From Malus domestica (lineage: Eukaryota > Streptophyta > Magnoliopsida > Rosales > Rosaceae), in contig NC_091661.1 in assembly GCF_042453785.1 (NCBI RefSeq), forward strand, positions 26,651,501 through 26,715,500: 64,000 bases of DNA, in the 5' to 3' direction. The notes under the pieces were generated by a model, which was given only the letters and a program-made list of their open reading frames with translations, searched no databases and was not told the DNA's origin. Shown piece by piece: positions 1 through 12,760 of the stretch; the first letter of the stretch is position 1, and every line of letters begins with the position of its first letter. The position numbers were made by a program, and so were the translations under genes.

Positions 1-1
1 A

Positions 2-1693
2 GCCCTAACGCGGCTCAACAAGTACGTTGCCAAAACCCGAGTCGGCAAGCACTTCAAACTCGCCGAGCGCAACTCCACTTTCACCACGGAGCTCCGCGCC
101 GGCACCGCCACGTTTCTCACCATGGCCTACATCCTCGCAGTCAACGCCTCCATTCTTTCCGACTCTGGCGCCACCTGCTCCGTCTCGGACTGCATCCCTC
201 TCTGCTCAGACTCGACACAGTCTCTCCAAAATTGCACCGGATCGGTCATCCAACCTGACTCGACGTGCAAATTTGACCCGGTCAACCCTGGCTACTCCAC
301 CTGCATAGAAAAAGTTCGAAAAGATCTCATCGTCGCCACCGTTGCCTCCTCCCTCATCGGCTGCTTAATCATGGGCACCTTCGCGAATCTCCCGCTGGCT
401 TTAGCTCCGGGTATGGGCACCAACGCCTATTTCGCATACACCGTTGTCGGGTTTCACGGATCGGGTAATGTCTCTTACAAGAGCGCATTGGCCGCTGTGT
501 TTATCGAAGGCTTGATTTTCCTCTTCATCTCCGCAATCGGGTTGCGCGCCAAGCTCGCAAAATTGATCCCGAAACCGGTTCGGATCAGCTCCTCCGCTGG
601 TATTGGACTTTTCCTGGCGTTTATCGGGTTGCAGAACAACGAGGGAATCGGGTTAATCGGGTACAGTTCCTCGACGTTGGTGACGATCGGAGCCTGCCCC
701 GCTTCCTCGCGGGCATCTTTGGCTCCCGTCATAACGGCTGCTAACGGCACCGTTATTTTGATCCAGGGCGCTACCGTTTCGGGGGATATTATGTGCCTGC
801 GGGACCGAATGGAAAGCGCGACGTTTTGGCTTGGCGTGGTCGGCTTCGTAATTATTGCGTATTGTTTGGTTAAAAATGTGAAGGGGGCGATGATTTACGG
901 GATTATTTTCGTGACGGCCGTTTCATGGTTCCGTAACACCAAAGTAACTGCGTTTCCCAATACGGATGCGGGAGATTCGGCGTATGAATACTTTAAAAAG
1001 GTGGTTGATATACATACGATCGAGAGTACGGCCGGGGCACTGAGCTTCAAGGATATTGGAAAGGGTTATTTTTGGGAGGCACTAATTACGTTTTTATACG
1101 TAGACATACTCGACACCACCGGTACTTTGTACTCGATGGCCCGATTCGCCGGATTCACCGACGACAACGGCAGTTTCGAGGGCCAATATTTTGCTTTCAT
1201 GTCGGATGCTTCGTCCATTGTGGTGGGTTCCTTGCTGGGCACGTCACCCGTGACGGCATTTATTGAGTCATCTACAGGTATACGGGAGGGCGGACGTACA
1301 GGACTAACGGCGTTGACGGTGGCGGGATATTTCTTTTTGGCGTTTTTCTTCACGCCGTTATTGGCGTCGATACCGGCTTGGGCAGTGGGGCCGCCCCTGA
1401 TTTTGGTTGGGGTGCTGATGATGAAATCAGTGGTGGAGATTGAGTGGGAAGACATGAGGCAGGCGATCCCGGCCTTTGTGACGTTGATTTTGATGCCGTT
1501 GACTTACTCCATAGCGTATGGGCTGATTGGTGGGATTGGAACATTCATAGTGTTGCACGTAGGGGATTGGGGCCTAGAACTTTTGGTCAAATTAGGGATT
1601 GTAAAGGGGGGAGGAGGTGGTGGGGTGATCAATGGGGCACATGATCATCAAACTAGAGAAGAAGATGCAAAAGTGGCTGAAATTGGAGTTTAA
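2..1693 (+). CDS. AZG1: AZG1-type adenine/guanine permease, 5' end outside window
   Basis: Purine permease of the AzgA branch of the nucleobase transporter superfamily, a plasma-membrane carrier that imports adenine and guanine (and, in Arabidopsis, cytokinin-related purines). The frame is open from base 2 to the TAA at 1691-1693, giving 563 visible residues; Arabidopsis AZG1 has about 580, so only some 15-20 N-terminal residues are missing. The visible start reads [20 protein letters not shown], as in AZG1. Family signatures seen are [35 protein letters not shown] and [20 protein letters not shown], with about a dozen hydrophobic segments between. The N-terminal loop carries a Cys-rich stretch ([12 protein letters not shown]) typical of AZG1 rather than AZG2. 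There is no intron, as in the Arabidopsis gene. An internal ATG at 122 is not the true start, because conserved sequence lies upstream of it. Confidence 0.95.
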   Translation, partial: ALTRLNKYVAKTRVGKHFKLAERNSTFTTELRAGTATFLTMAYILAVNASILSDSGATCSVSDCIPLCSDSTQSLQNCTGSVIQPDSTCKFDPVNPGYSTCIEKVRKDLIVATVASSLIGCLIMGTFANLPLALAPGMGTNAYFAYTVVGFHGSGNVSYKSALAAVFIEGLIFLFISAIGLRAKLAKLIPKPVRISSSAGIGLFLAFIGLQNNEGIGLIGYSSSTLVTIGACPASSRASLAPVITAANGTVILIQGATVSGDIMCLRDRMESATFWLGVVGFVIIAYCLVKNVKGAMIYGIIFVTAVSWFRNTKVTAFPNTDAGDSAYEYFKKVVDIHTIESTAGALSFKDIGKGYFWEALITFLYVDILDTTGTLYSMARFAGFTDDNGSFEGQYFAFMSDASSIVVGSLLGTSPVTAFIESSTGIREGGRTGLTALTVAGYFFLAFFFTPLLASIPAWAVGPPLILVGVLMMKSVVEIEWEDMRQAIPAFVTLILMPLTYSIAYGLIGGIGTFIVLHVGDWGLELLVKLGIVKGGGGGGVINGAHDHQTREEDAKVAEIGV

Positions 1694-2058
1694 ACATTTC
1701 AATTTTCACCTATATAGCAAAAATTGGGGTCAATGGGTTCATAGATACATGTACATATTCTACATGTTTCAAAAGTCTTGCTGGACTTTTTAGATCTCTG
1801 TTTTTGTTTTTATTTTTGGAATTGATATTTATTTTGTTTTGTATACAAATGACATTGAGTCGAATGTAAGGTACAATTATTTGAATTGTAAACTTCTTTT
1901 TTAATATTTGTATGAAATACTTATACTCACAAGTGATAAATATCTTTTCTATTATAAATATGTAAATTATATTGTTGACAAACCGAGTGCTTCCTTAAAA
2001 AGCACTTGGAATCTCTTTTTAACACTCACAAACTCTTTATTTTTCTTTCTTTCTGTAA

Positions 2059-2203
2059 GGTGATGTTATCCACGCACCTCATTTTACTTTTTAAATACTC
2101 CATGTTAATTTATATCATTTGGCCCTCTTCAATTCACTCAATCCGACATACTAAAATTAAGAGATGTGTGTGAAAGGTAAAAATGAGTGCGGATAACACC
2201 ACC
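2059..2203. mobile_element. MITE, copy 1 of a 145-bp family
   Basis: Terminal inverted repeats of about 25 bp: the left end begins GGTGATGTTATCCACGCACC and the right end is its near reverse complement (GGATAACACCACC). A second member of the same family lies at 11238-11385, with the same layout and the shared internal words TTCAATTCA and ATCCGAC. It is non-coding. The target duplication is unclear, so the superfamily is not assigned. Confidence 0.75.
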
Positions 2204-3763
2204 TTTTTTTGTAAGATGTAGCTAGATTCGCTTTGGGTTGTGAAAAAACAATAACAAACATGCCCTTAGTTATGTTCGATGACTTGATCTTTTGGGTAGA
2301 CCATTTATTTAAATCATATTTTGTAAACCATCTGACGTGGTTGTTGATAATTGAATTATTACTTGAGTGCTAATTAACGTGCTTATTTCCTATTGGTAAC
2401 GCATTATAGAATTTTTAGATGTGCTCTAAAATTTTATCTTAATCAACACTTTAAGTCTTTAATCAAACCCTATTTATTTGCTTTCTTTCGAAATCACAGA
2501 TGGATTATTTGGCAAAACCAAAAAGAAAACCGGATTAGGATATTTATCTCTTAATACCTCACCAAAATGGGTTGCAAAGTCTTCATCAAAATTGGTTTTG
2601 AGTCTCTCTCATTGATACTGTATTTCCAAAGATACAACAATGCATATATAAATGTAATTTTCCCTTTCTTCGATCTATCACTTTTCATGGGTTCTCTGGA
2701 TAATTTGTTCTAAAAGAAAACAAAAGTTGCGCATAAGCCATAAAGTAACCAAGCAAATAATGGCACTAGCCATTCGATCGGGCAAACCAGAGGTCCAGAA
2801 CAGGCTCAAGTTCAGATTCGGTATAACAAATTATTATTCTCTTCTCAAAGGTTCGTGGATAACACATTGACAACAGAGCTCGACCATCACAAAAGAGCTA
2901 GTTAAACTTGGACCATCATAATAAAAGTCAACTATCTTTAGATCGACCATGTATAATACCAATCTCACACTTGTATGAATCGAATATGAGACTTCTTCGA
3001 ACCAAGCGAAGACAACTGTCACTAGATCAAACGTTGATTAGTCATGATCTAGCATAGTGGCTTTTGCTTAGGCTAATTGGACTCTATAAAAACCACAAAA
3101 CGTTCTTGAAAGGGGACCATCTAAATCAAGCAGGCAGTGCTTAGTGGGGGATATTTGGTACCACTCCACTGACCAAACACCTGTCTTGTTCTAGTGGGGA
3201 TTTTAACCGATTGATAAAAAAGTATGCACCAAACTCACAACCAGAGAACTAATCCTCCTTTTTGTTTCCGTGTACAAATAATTGAGACTAATATTATACG
3301 TACAAACGTACATTGGGAGGAGATTTTTGATAGGTGATTGGCTAGTTTAGCAGATAACTGACAGATGATAATATTATTCTTTAGTGCTACTATATGATAA
3401 GTTGATAACCGTAATTCTTATTCTGCAGTGAAAATTAAAAAGGCAAAAAGGATAGAGAATTGCAAAGTAGGGTTCTGAGAACATATTCTTTGCATGGTGT
3501 TGGACTGACACGAAACATCAAACCATGGTGCATGTGTCCTCTAATCCTAAAAAGTCATGCTTTGGAGTTCTTTCCCAAGACAAATCAAGAGATAAATAAG
3601 AATGTGGTTTGATGATTTGTAGCCACAGTAGTGACAGGTGTGCAGGGATTTTCATGCGAATTGACACCAGTTTTGTTAGATATATGTTTTCTTGAGTGTG
3701 TCTGGCACTAACTTGATGGTGTAAGAATGTATTCAAATAAGAAATTCCTTCATATTTCGGGGC

Positions 3764-4260
3764 TTTTATGTGTGACATCGAACCATGAGGTATGCATCTT
3801 GGGATATATAAGAAAGTTCGCCTTTGTGCAAGTGTGGCTTACAATTTGTCATTGCAAGTTGAAAAAAAAAAAAAAATGCATGTACATGCAACCTCTTTCA
3901 CGTATGCAATTATGTCTCAGAAAATATTGCAACAAAAAAAAAAAAACGTCACATGCAACGGTTGTATCTTTCTCGTGTAACTTTAACCTAATATATTCAA
4001 ATCGAAATTTGTTCATATCTCGGTGTGTTTACTTGTGACATCAAACCATGAGGTATATGCATCTTGGTATCTATAAGAAAGTTCCACTTTGTGCAAGTTA
4101 GACTTAATATTTGTCATTGCAAGTTGAAATAAACTTGCATGTACCATCTCTTTCACGTATACAATTATATCACACTCATATAATGTTGTAAATACGAGAA
4201 AAACGTCGAATGCAACAATTGCATGCAATTCTTTCTTGTGTAAGTCGCATTTATTATAAA
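3764..4260. repeat. Tandem duplication, period about 261 bp
   Basis: The segment from GACATCGAACCATGAGG (3775) recurs as GACATCAAACCATGAGG (4036). Shared words continue in the same order: AAGAAAGTTC, TTTGTGCAAGT, TTTGTCATTGCAAGTTGAA, CTCTTTCACGTAT. The copies differ by many substitutions and by A-tract length, so the duplication is not recent. No coding potential. Confidence 0.7.
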
Positions 4261-4499
4261 ACAACAGTGTATAAAAAGAAGAAATTAGGTTCTCATCCCT
4301 CTTATTCTATTGCATTGATTAAAACCTTATTTCTTTTTAATTTTTTATCAAGGTCCCTAATTTTTAATGAACATCATTATTTTAGTTATATACTATTTAC
4401 ATATCAACATAATTTATTTCTAAAATTACATTTGGAATATTTATATTTACGGTTAAACTTTATATCATATATTTCTATTTTGAGTTTGCACCATTTTTA

Positions 4500-4800
4500 A
4501 TTTGTACTAATTTTCATTTTAGTTTTGATTTGTACCCAAATATTAATTTCATTTTGTGCCCATATTTTCAAAATTTTTATTTATACTCATAATTTATTTA
4601 TAATGTACCCATTTTTCTTTATAAATGTGCCACACTTTGTTATATGTAAAATGTACCCTTTTTTTTTTTTTTTTGTAAATGTACCATTTTTTATGTAAAT
4701 TGTACCCATTTTTTTTAATGTGAAATCTATTTATTTTTTATTTATAATGTATACATATTTTATAATAAAATGTACCCTTTTTCATTTTTTTAACACTATG
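4500..4800. repeat. AT-rich degenerate TGTACC repeat tract
   Basis: Loose tandem array of TGTACCCATTTTT-like words with long T runs, for example near 4605, 4650, 4680, 4705 and 4775. No coding potential. Confidence 0.6.
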
Positions 4801-5488
4801 AGTACATTCATTTGACATTTATTATTCAAAGTTATATTGTTACCTGTTTTTATCTATTTATTCAATCAATTTTTTTTTCTTTTTTATTGTAATCGTTTTT
4901 AATATATATGCCATATAATATGAGATTTTAAATCTCATAACATGTTAAGTAATTAATATCAAACATATGTAAATACATATTGATAGCAATAATGAGGTAT
5001 ACATAGTTAAGGAACTTTGATAAAAAATATTGAATATCATCAAGGTTTTAGTTAAAAAATATTAGTGGCTAAGGATCGAATTCAAAGTCTTTCATATAAA
5101 AATTAGAAAGTTAGATGTCAACCATTGCATGGTTGTAGACAAAAGGTGAAGACTTGAAAGTGGTCTAAACTAAAACTTCTTGGAAAAGTGAAAGCCACAT
5201 GCTCAAGGAGCTTGCTAAAAGGTTCTGGTCTTTAGTGAACCAATAATATGGTCCAGGAGAAGCCTGATTTTATGATCCCAAACCCATTTGTTGTATTAGA
5301 AAACTATCATCTTGGAACCTCTCTTTATTTATTTTTTTGGGTAAATATCATATTGGAACTTGGAAGATTCACATTCACTGCCCCTCACATTTTAGAAATT
5401 TTGATTTGATTCAAAGGGGCATTTTGGACAAATCACCTGTCTGGTATAAACTTCTGGTTCCGGCAGAAGAAGAAAGAAGTGGAGAGAA

Positions 5489-7559
5489 ATGGCAAGTGTT
5501 GGCAACAGTTGCTTTGGCTCAGTCTTCGTAGCTCCGCTTGAAAACGATGTGTTTTTTAAGAAGATTAAGAAATCTCCATGCAATTTTTTAATGGGATTCA
5601 ATAATTCTTCCAAATCCAACAAAATTTATTGTGGATTGCCAGAAAACCCCACGAGCAGCAGACCCTCCATTTCAAAGAACACGGTGGAGGAATACAACGC
5701 TGCAATGAAGAAGATGATGAGGAACCCCTATGAGTACCACCATGATCTGGGTCAGTCTCGTAATTTCCCCACGTATAAATTTCTGTAATTTCAGGTTGCA
5801 TTTCATTTTTTTATCAATTGATGATTCTGTAATTTGTTACCTTTTGTTGGGTTTTCTCGATTTTCTGATTAGTGGTGTAGTTTGATCAAAAGATTGAAAC
5901 TTGAAAGCGCTAATTGCAATTTATTGACAAATCCAATTAAATTTATGTTATTGGATTTTAAATTTTGTGCCTTTGTGTGATATATATGACCCAGTTGCAC
6001 AGTTTTGATCTTTACTTAAATGTAGGTTTAGTGCTTTAAGATGGTTACTAATTAACTTTTCATTGCACCTTTTCTGTAAGAAATTCTGGCACCAGTTCAA
6101 TTAACTTTGCTTTTCCTTCTTTTTGGTCCTGAAAACTGTTTTTAGTTTGATACAAGATGCGAAAAGTTCATTACTTTGCAGTACTTTGATGCGAAAAGTT
6201 CATCAGATATCAGTCAGTCTGCGTAGATTACCACGATTTTGAGCAGCAGCAGCAATGCCTTGTTGCTGAATTTGTTGAGGATTAGGACTTTTCTTTTTAT
6301 AATTGACTAGTGATTCAGGATGTCGTTTTACGAATTCAGAATGAGTAGGGACAATGTTGATAAGTGAACTTTAAGCGAAAGGAATTTTGGGTTTTGCATT
6401 TGGGAAGAAAATAAACAAATCCGGTACAATTTAAGAGTGTAGAATTAGTACCTTGTAATCTATTCCAGTGGCTTCAACTAATGTGATTGCTCGTGTTCAA
6501 TGTTCAGGCATGAACTACACACTGATAACTGATGACTTGATAGTCGGCTCGCAGCCTCAGAAACCGGAAGATATAGACCACCTGAAGGAAGAAGAGAATG
6601 TGGCATACATTTTAAACTTGCAGCAGGACACGGATGTTGAATATTGGGGAGTTGACTTGCAGTCGATAATAAAAAGGTGTAAAGAACTTGGAATCCGGCA
6701 CATGAGGAGACCCGTAAGCAAATATCCCTTCCCACATTCATTTAACAGATAAAGTGCATTCATACTAAAATGACCTGGATAAAGTCCCAAACTTTCTAGA
6801 CATACCATAGTCTTTCTTTTTACAGACATCATGATTTCGGTTTGCAGAAGCATCGTGCTCTGTTCTGGAAACCATTCCAGACCAAGAACAAAATAAGTTT
6901 TGGGACCCTTTGTGCATTTGCCTTACTTTGTTTATCAACTACTGCAGGCAAAGGATTTCGATCCAGATTCCTTGCGAAATGGTCTACCTAAAGCAGTTTC
7001 ATCACTCGAATGGGCCATCTCTGAGGGAAAAGGAAAAGTGTATGTGCATTGCACTGCTGGATTGGGAAGGGCCCCGGCTGTTGCAATTGCCTACATGTAC
7101 TGGTTCCTTGGAATGAATGTGAGTCCTTGTTCATCGCTATATTTCTGCTTCTTTCCATTAAGAAATCGCACAATGCCACACCCTTTGGTAACATGCAACC
7201 GTTTTAGTGTTCCAGACTTCCATTGAAGTATTGAAGCCTCTAGGACGTCTAAATGACTATGAAATCTGAAACATGACCATATTATTCAAGAAAATTGAGA
7301 TTTTCTGTTCTCAGTTAACGAATTGTTCGAAATTGATAGCTATTGTGATGTGCAGCTGAATGCAGCATACGATGAGCTAACTTCCAAGAGACCTTGCGGG
7401 CCAAATAAGAGGGCAATACGCGGAGCTACCTATGATCTGACCAAAACTGACCCATGGAAGGAACCCTTTGAGAGTCTTCCTGAATATGCTTTTGAGAATT
7501 TAGCAGACTGGGAAAGGAACTTGATTAGAGACCGCGTCTATTCTCTCCGTGGAACTTGA
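5489..7559 (+). CDS. LSF2: Phosphoglucan phosphatase LSF2, chloroplastic
   Basis: Dual-specificity glucan phosphatase that removes phosphate, mainly C3-linked, from starch glucans during breakdown in the plastid. Four exons: 5489-5750, 6508-6713, 6948-7118 and 7356-7559, all with GT-AG junctions and continuous frame, giving 280 residues against about 282 in Arabidopsis. Residues 1 to about 65 look like a transit peptide rich in Ser and Asn. The DSP domain carries the active-site loop HCTAGLGRAP, with catalytic Cys191 and Arg197 (CX5R), the conserved NYTLITDDLIVGSQP and GIRHMRRP motifs, and the C-terminal CT motif (KRPCGPNKRAIRGATYDL through DWERNLIRDRV) that packs on the phosphatase fold. There is no separate carbohydrate-binding module, which separates it from SEX4. 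A GTAAGT at 7567 followed by an AG near 7799 could remove a 3' UTR intron; this is untested. Confidence 0.95.
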
Positions 7560-8449
7560 TCTCTTTGGTAAGTCTTTCTTGTCTTAAACTTCAATCTATA
7601 ATCACAGGACAGTCTACTCTCGAACATTTGGACCATGTCCGAAGATACTGGTGCTGAAAATTGCTCTGAAACATACTTTTCGTGTTGTATGATTTCTAGC
7701 AATCTCAACGCATGGCCGAACAACCGTTTCTGCACTTCTTTTTGGATGTCTTTTTACAATCCTTTGTTAATATTGTGAAGGTATGTTGGTTCTTGACAGG
7801 TTCCCATGCCATTAAAAGCTCAACATCGTTGATCAAGGCAATGCAGCAGAGAGTTGGTACTGGGGATAGATGGCGGATTAATTTCTGGGCAATGCTCGAC
7901 GCTGGACGCCTATCAAGCATACTCGTCATTTTTTTCAATCTACCCTGTGCGATCATATATTATTTAGCTTAGTGTATAAGATTAAACAAAATAATGAGGC
8001 CACAGAAGTATGTGGCATCGAAATGATACATTGGTGATTGCGGTATTTGAGCCGTTTAATTGCGAGTCTGATAATTTATGAATCTGCAACAAGTTTAATA
8101 AAAATGCAGTTCTTTTCATATTTTGGTTAAGATTTTAAGTGCAGTCCATCGCAGTGTTTCTTCGGCAGATTTGTTCCCAGTACGGAAGGCACTTGCATTA
8201 GCAGAAAACATTTGCATTTCCTACAACATTGTATATCCATCTCCGAAGCAGCATGCTCTATGTTGTTTTCGGTTTTTCTGAGGCAACACGCTCTACGTTG
8301 TTATCGGTTTTTCTTGACAAAACAGCAGCAAGCTGCCATTGCTCGAAAAAGGAGAGATAACAGAACTCTTGTATAATTAGTTCTTTAAACGCTCATAAAC
8401 GATTCATCTTTACAGTAGATAAACAGCAAAAGAATGTGTTCACGAAACA
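7560..8449. other. Convergent 3' flanks of LSF2 and the transporter-like gene
   Basis: Holds the 3' UTR of LSF2 (+) and of the minus-strand transporter-like gene. An open frame at 7712-7972 encodes a hydrophobic string with no recognisable domain and is taken as UTR. No repeat stands out. Confidence 0.6.
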
Positions 8450-11400
8450 TTAGGAAGTGGAATGTGTCCGGAGTTTTGCAAGTTCTGCTTGACGGCGACC
8501 TAAATGAAATGCAACAACTATCCATAGCAAACAGACCTGGAGAAGAACAAAGAGGACCAGCATTAGTTCATCGTTCTTTGTTCGGGAGAAATAATCCGGA
8601 AGAAAAAAAATGCAAATGCTTTACAAATTTAAACGTACAGGCAGGCCGTAGAGAGAGACAGTTGGTGCCCTTCCGTTCAGAGTGCTGAAAAGTAGCTTGT
8701 ACATTCCTGCGGCTGTAGCATCTCCTAGTCTTTGAACAAATACATCGATGCAAACCTGCAATATCACGTACTCGGTTTAATAATGTCTCAAATTGTTGGG
8801 TGATTTGCTTAAAATTTCACGGTACAGGATCAATGCAATGTAGGGCACCAAATAAGAAATCCTGTGAAAAAGAATTCAGAAACTCGTGCCTTGGCTTTGT
8901 ATTTTTCATCTTGTGAGACAACGGTAAACAGGAGTTCTCTGCCTGGCCTGGTCATAACATAAGTAACAAACTGCAGAGAAACACAAAAAGAAAGCTGTAA
9001 GATCCAACTTCACAATGTTCCCTCACATTGAGACTTTGACCGTTGTTTCTATCCGAATGAAAGAAATATCATCTTTGCATATTACATATGTTTTAACATG
9101 TATTAAGCAATTTACAGGCAGATGTCTTGCCTTCTTGGATTACGTTATAAGATAAACTGTGAAAGGGAAAGCGCAACCCAGAAGTTAGAGAATACAAACC
9201 TTCCGCGAGGTCTCAGAAACAGCGACAGCCACCCAAGTTGGCCAGACAGCAATAGCAACCAAATTTAAGAAGGCAACAAATGGAGCCGCACAAATAGCTG
9301 TAGTAACCCCCACTATAGTTAGAAAACGCCCCTGTCAAAGTGCCACAAAACACGGTAAGTGATTATACATAAATACCTATAATGATATATGATACAAGGC
9401 ATACACATCCGTGGAAATAAACAGTTTCACAATGTCGTGCATCATCCTAGAACCACAACCAAAATCCAAAAAGTCAAGCTTTATAGAAACACTCCCTAAT
9501 TTGCTTCAAGAATCTTTAATTTTTCTTGCGACACCTAGAAACAGAAACATAACAAGATAGGACACCAGATTGCCTTCAGCAGGAAAGCAGAAAAGCGATA
9601 ATGTTAAACACAGCTGCAAACATGAAACTAAGGGGAATCTGCTTTTAGCAAGCAATGAGCTAAGAAAATATTCTACAAAGGATATCTCATGTTAGTTACT
9701 ATAGAAACTAGACAAAGTATCACCAATATAACAAAATCTCTGAAAAACAGCATACCGTTATGGTAAGTTGTCCGGCAAGGATAAAAACAGCAATAAAGCT
9801 GTTTATCTGAGCCAGCAATTTTCTTCTTCCAAGAGAGGTAGTAACAGTCATGGCAATTACACTCACTTTCTGAAGTTACAAAAAATTAGAGATAAAAATC
9901 AGTGTAAAGACAAAAATAACAACAGAAGGAAGACAGAAAACAAGAGAAAAGGAAGATGAAAATATACGGGTAGAGCAACATATCCGCAGACAAGATTCCC
10001 TTTTAAGTCAAGTCAGGTAATATATATTGAGAGGCTAATTTTGAATTAAGTTAGACCTCATGATAGTGGATGGTCTTACCTGAAAATAAAAGAATGACGA
10101 GATAACCGCACTCAACCACAGGAACAAGGACACATACAACAAGTAAGACGATGACAATATAAGCCAAAATCCATCTAAAATGGCCCACATATGAGGCTTC
10201 ACCACCGGAGTAGCTGAGTTGGGAGAATTTCCTTTGTTGCGAATGGTTTGCCCATTAGGCTCAGTTTTCTGATCAGGGTCAGACTCTCTAACGCCAAAAA
10301 AGAAACCATGTCAAGAAACACAAAGTTTTATAACCGCATATATTATACATGTTAAGCCAAAGAATGCAAGTTTATAATTTTCGGGAGTGTTCAACTGCAG
10401 ACCGGAAATAATTTGAAACCCAATAAATTTCATTCTTGACTGGCTTATTTGTTAAATCTAAAATGTCTGCTGCAACAGCTACGTGATTCACTCCACAGCT
10501 GTAACACAAGAAATTAACAATCCAAGACAAGAACATGTACGACATTCTTTTGAGATGCTCATAGCTCATAATGCACTTAATATGGAAGAACTACAGAGAT
10601 TATTACAAAATTGTAACAGAAAATTCAGTCTTGACTCTTGTCTGTGCTTTATAAAATGTTGCATGCAACAATTTCAGAGAATCCGGTGACAAAAAAATAT
10701 GATAATATAGTTGACCTGATCGGAGTTAATTCCTCGTGGACATGGGATAAATCCAGGGTTATCCCTTTGGACGACTGTGCAGCAAATTCCATTAACAAAG
10801 CAGAAAACAGTAGCAGAACTGCAACAAATCAATCCATGGTTTAAGACATATCAAACACACACAAAGATACACCTAAACTAACACAACTGTCAGATTCCAA
10901 AAGACGGAATAAGGAAACATACATGGACCCAACCTAGCCATTCCCGTGGCAAACAATGACCCAAAAAGCTGGCCTAGTGTGGCACCGGCACCAATAAAAC
11001 CAAATAATCTTGAACCTGACTGAATACCCAACAAGTTACATGTGTAACAAAATTTTGTATTGCAATCAAATTTGTGTGGCAGGGATAGGATGGATACCTC
11101 ACTGTCCATAACATCGATTATTCTAGCCCAAGTCGAAGAAATTGTAATTAGATTAAGTAAGGCAATCTTCAAAAAACAGCACAAATTTTTATCACTATAT
11201 TAAGTTTGATAAATAAACAACTTTACAAATTCAAAAAGGGGTGTCCTATCCACACACCCCATTTTACTTCTCACACACCCCTGGATAATTTATGTCCGTT
11301 GATCTTCTTCAATTCATCCGATCCGACGGCCGAAAATTAAAAAGGTGTGTGAGAAGTAAAATGGGGTGTGTGGATATCACACCCCATTCAGAAATAGGTT

Positions 11401-12549
11401 CTAATAGATATTGAAAAAAAAAGAAAGAAAAGCAATTTAGATATATTCATCATACCCAGAGGAACAATGCAATTCTGACCGAGACATAGAACCAGCCAAG
11501 GCTCTCCCACGCTATGGAATATGCAGTGCCAGCTTGACTAGCATCAACCCTTTCATCATTTATTGACATGGAGTCTACAGTGACCAAGCCCTAGCCATAC
11601 ACAAGGCAGCTATTCAGTACAATATGAACATATTTCTAGAGTGTTAAAGCAACCAAATCAGAAACAACTTGAAGCCCTATGAGACTTCATCTCACCTTCA
11701 CCTCAGCTTGTGATCCGGCTGACGAAGCACGCCATAGAAAGAAGAATGCAACAAGTGATACACTAAAAAACCTGAGCATCAAAACCAAAGCCTGGAATTT
11801 CAAGAAGCAACTATTACAGAGCGATATGAAAACAAACACATATAAAAAACAAGGAAAGAACCAGTTATACCCTTGTACTCTTCAACCCAAATTATCAAGT
11901 TACACAAACACCCCATATCAAAAGAATCAATTTATACCACAAAGACGATAATTTCGAACTCCCCATAAAAAATAAAAAAAACAGAAACCACGCATATCGA
12001 AATCTGGCAAGAACCAGCTATATACCCTTTTGCCTTTCAACCAAATTATCAAGTTACAGAGACACCCCACATGAAAATAATCGATCTTTACCACAAAAAA
12101 AACAACAATTTCAAAGCCCCCATGTCGAAAAAATGGCGGAAATACACACATACCTTGCCTTTCGAAACGTTGGGCAGAGAGAAGATGAGAGTTGCAACTG
12201 GGGCGGCAATGGAGGTGAGGGCCAATGACCCCACAAACAGGTTCGGCAGGCTCGACAGACCTAAGGAAATTGCACCCTCGTCGCGCAGCGGAAGCACCAC
12301 GAAGTAAGCGCACAGAATCTGCATTGGAAAATCAAAATTTAGCTGAAATCCCAAACCCCAGTTCTTGAAATTTGAGAAAGTGTTGAAATTTAGCCAAAAG
12401 GGACTGGAGAATTTAGAAAAGCTTACGAAGAAGAAGCAGGATGAGGAGTGGAGGAGAGCTGAGATCTCGTGAGGGTGCACCGAAACGAAGGTGGAGAGGA
12501 TCGTATCAAATCGGGACCTGCTCATGGCTTCTGTGTCAGATGGAATCAT
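8450..12549 (-). CDS. Multi-spanning NTT/MFS-like putative nucleotide transporter, 13 exons
   Basis: Integral membrane protein of a little-studied plant family related to bacterial NTP/NDP exchange (Npt/TLC-like) transporters; the substrate is not known to me. Exons from the 5' end: 12427-12549, 12154-12318, 11696-11791, 11456-11590, 11098-11166, 10923-11019, 10716-10818, 10080-10287, 9756-9869, 9200-9331, 8890-8970, 8639-8755, 8450-8536, giving 508 residues. About ten to twelve hydrophobic segments are visible. The hallmark WARIIDVMDSESGSRLFGFI-GAGATLGQLFGS resembles the ND..SS..ARRLFGFI.AG.SLG motif of bacterial exchangers. A soluble loop of about 40 residues (RESDPDQKTEPNGQTIRNKG) splits the two halves. 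The start could be 12549 or the Met at 12525 (MSRSRFDTILSTF), which fits remembered homologues better. Intron 11 begins GC unless a donor 6 nt downstream is used. Intron 4 holds a MITE. Exon calls are firm; the function is inferred. Confidence 0.85.
11238..11385. mobile_element. MITE, copy 2 of the 2059-2203 family, in an intron
   Basis: A 148-bp element with terminal inverted repeats (left GGGGTGTCCTATCCACACAC; the right end is the near reverse complement). It lies in intron 4 of the transporter-like gene, between exons 11456-11590 and 11098-11166. It is non-coding and far enough from both splice sites to leave them readable. Confidence 0.8.
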
Positions 12550-12760
12550 GGAAGACTGGATTTTGGTGGATGAATGTTACGATGAAAAAAGAAGAAAAGC
12601 TTCAGTTCGACGTTCGTGGCTGAAAAAGATGGGCTTGAAAGTCAAAGTATATGACTGGGCCTGGGGTCTGGGCTGGCCCAATAGATAACTGTCGAATCAG
12701 GTAGTCTCTGGAAGCCCTACCTCCTACTCTCTCTCTCTCTCTCTCTCAAGTCAATGTGCT
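12550..12760. promoter_or_regulatory. 211-bp divergent promoter between two genes
   Basis: The transporter-like gene (minus) and the macro-domain gene (plus) start on either side of this 211-bp gap, so both core promoters and 5' UTRs must fit here. A (CT)n run of about 20 bp lies at 12728-12748 just upstream of the macro-domain ATG, a common plant core-promoter or 5' UTR element. No TATA box is obvious. Confidence 0.65.

Larger units (their letters stand above)
1694..5488. other. Intergenic region between AZG1 and LSF2
   Basis: No gene recognised. It holds the AZG1 3' flank, one small TIR transposon (2059-2203), a roughly 261-bp tandem duplication (about 3764-4260), an AT-rich stretch of degenerate TGTACC repeats (about 4500-4800) and the LSF2 promoter. 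Short open frames here are AT-rich, lack conserved character and overlap these repeats. Confidence 0.7.

Noticed and set aside
27-308. 93-codon frame overlapping the start of AZG1
   Set aside because: Shadow of a GC-rich coding start in another frame; Pro/Ser-rich composition is a frame artefact.
7712-7972. 86-codon hydrophobic frame downstream of LSF2
   Set aside because: Lies in the 3' flank, no homologue recognised, ordinary UTR composition.
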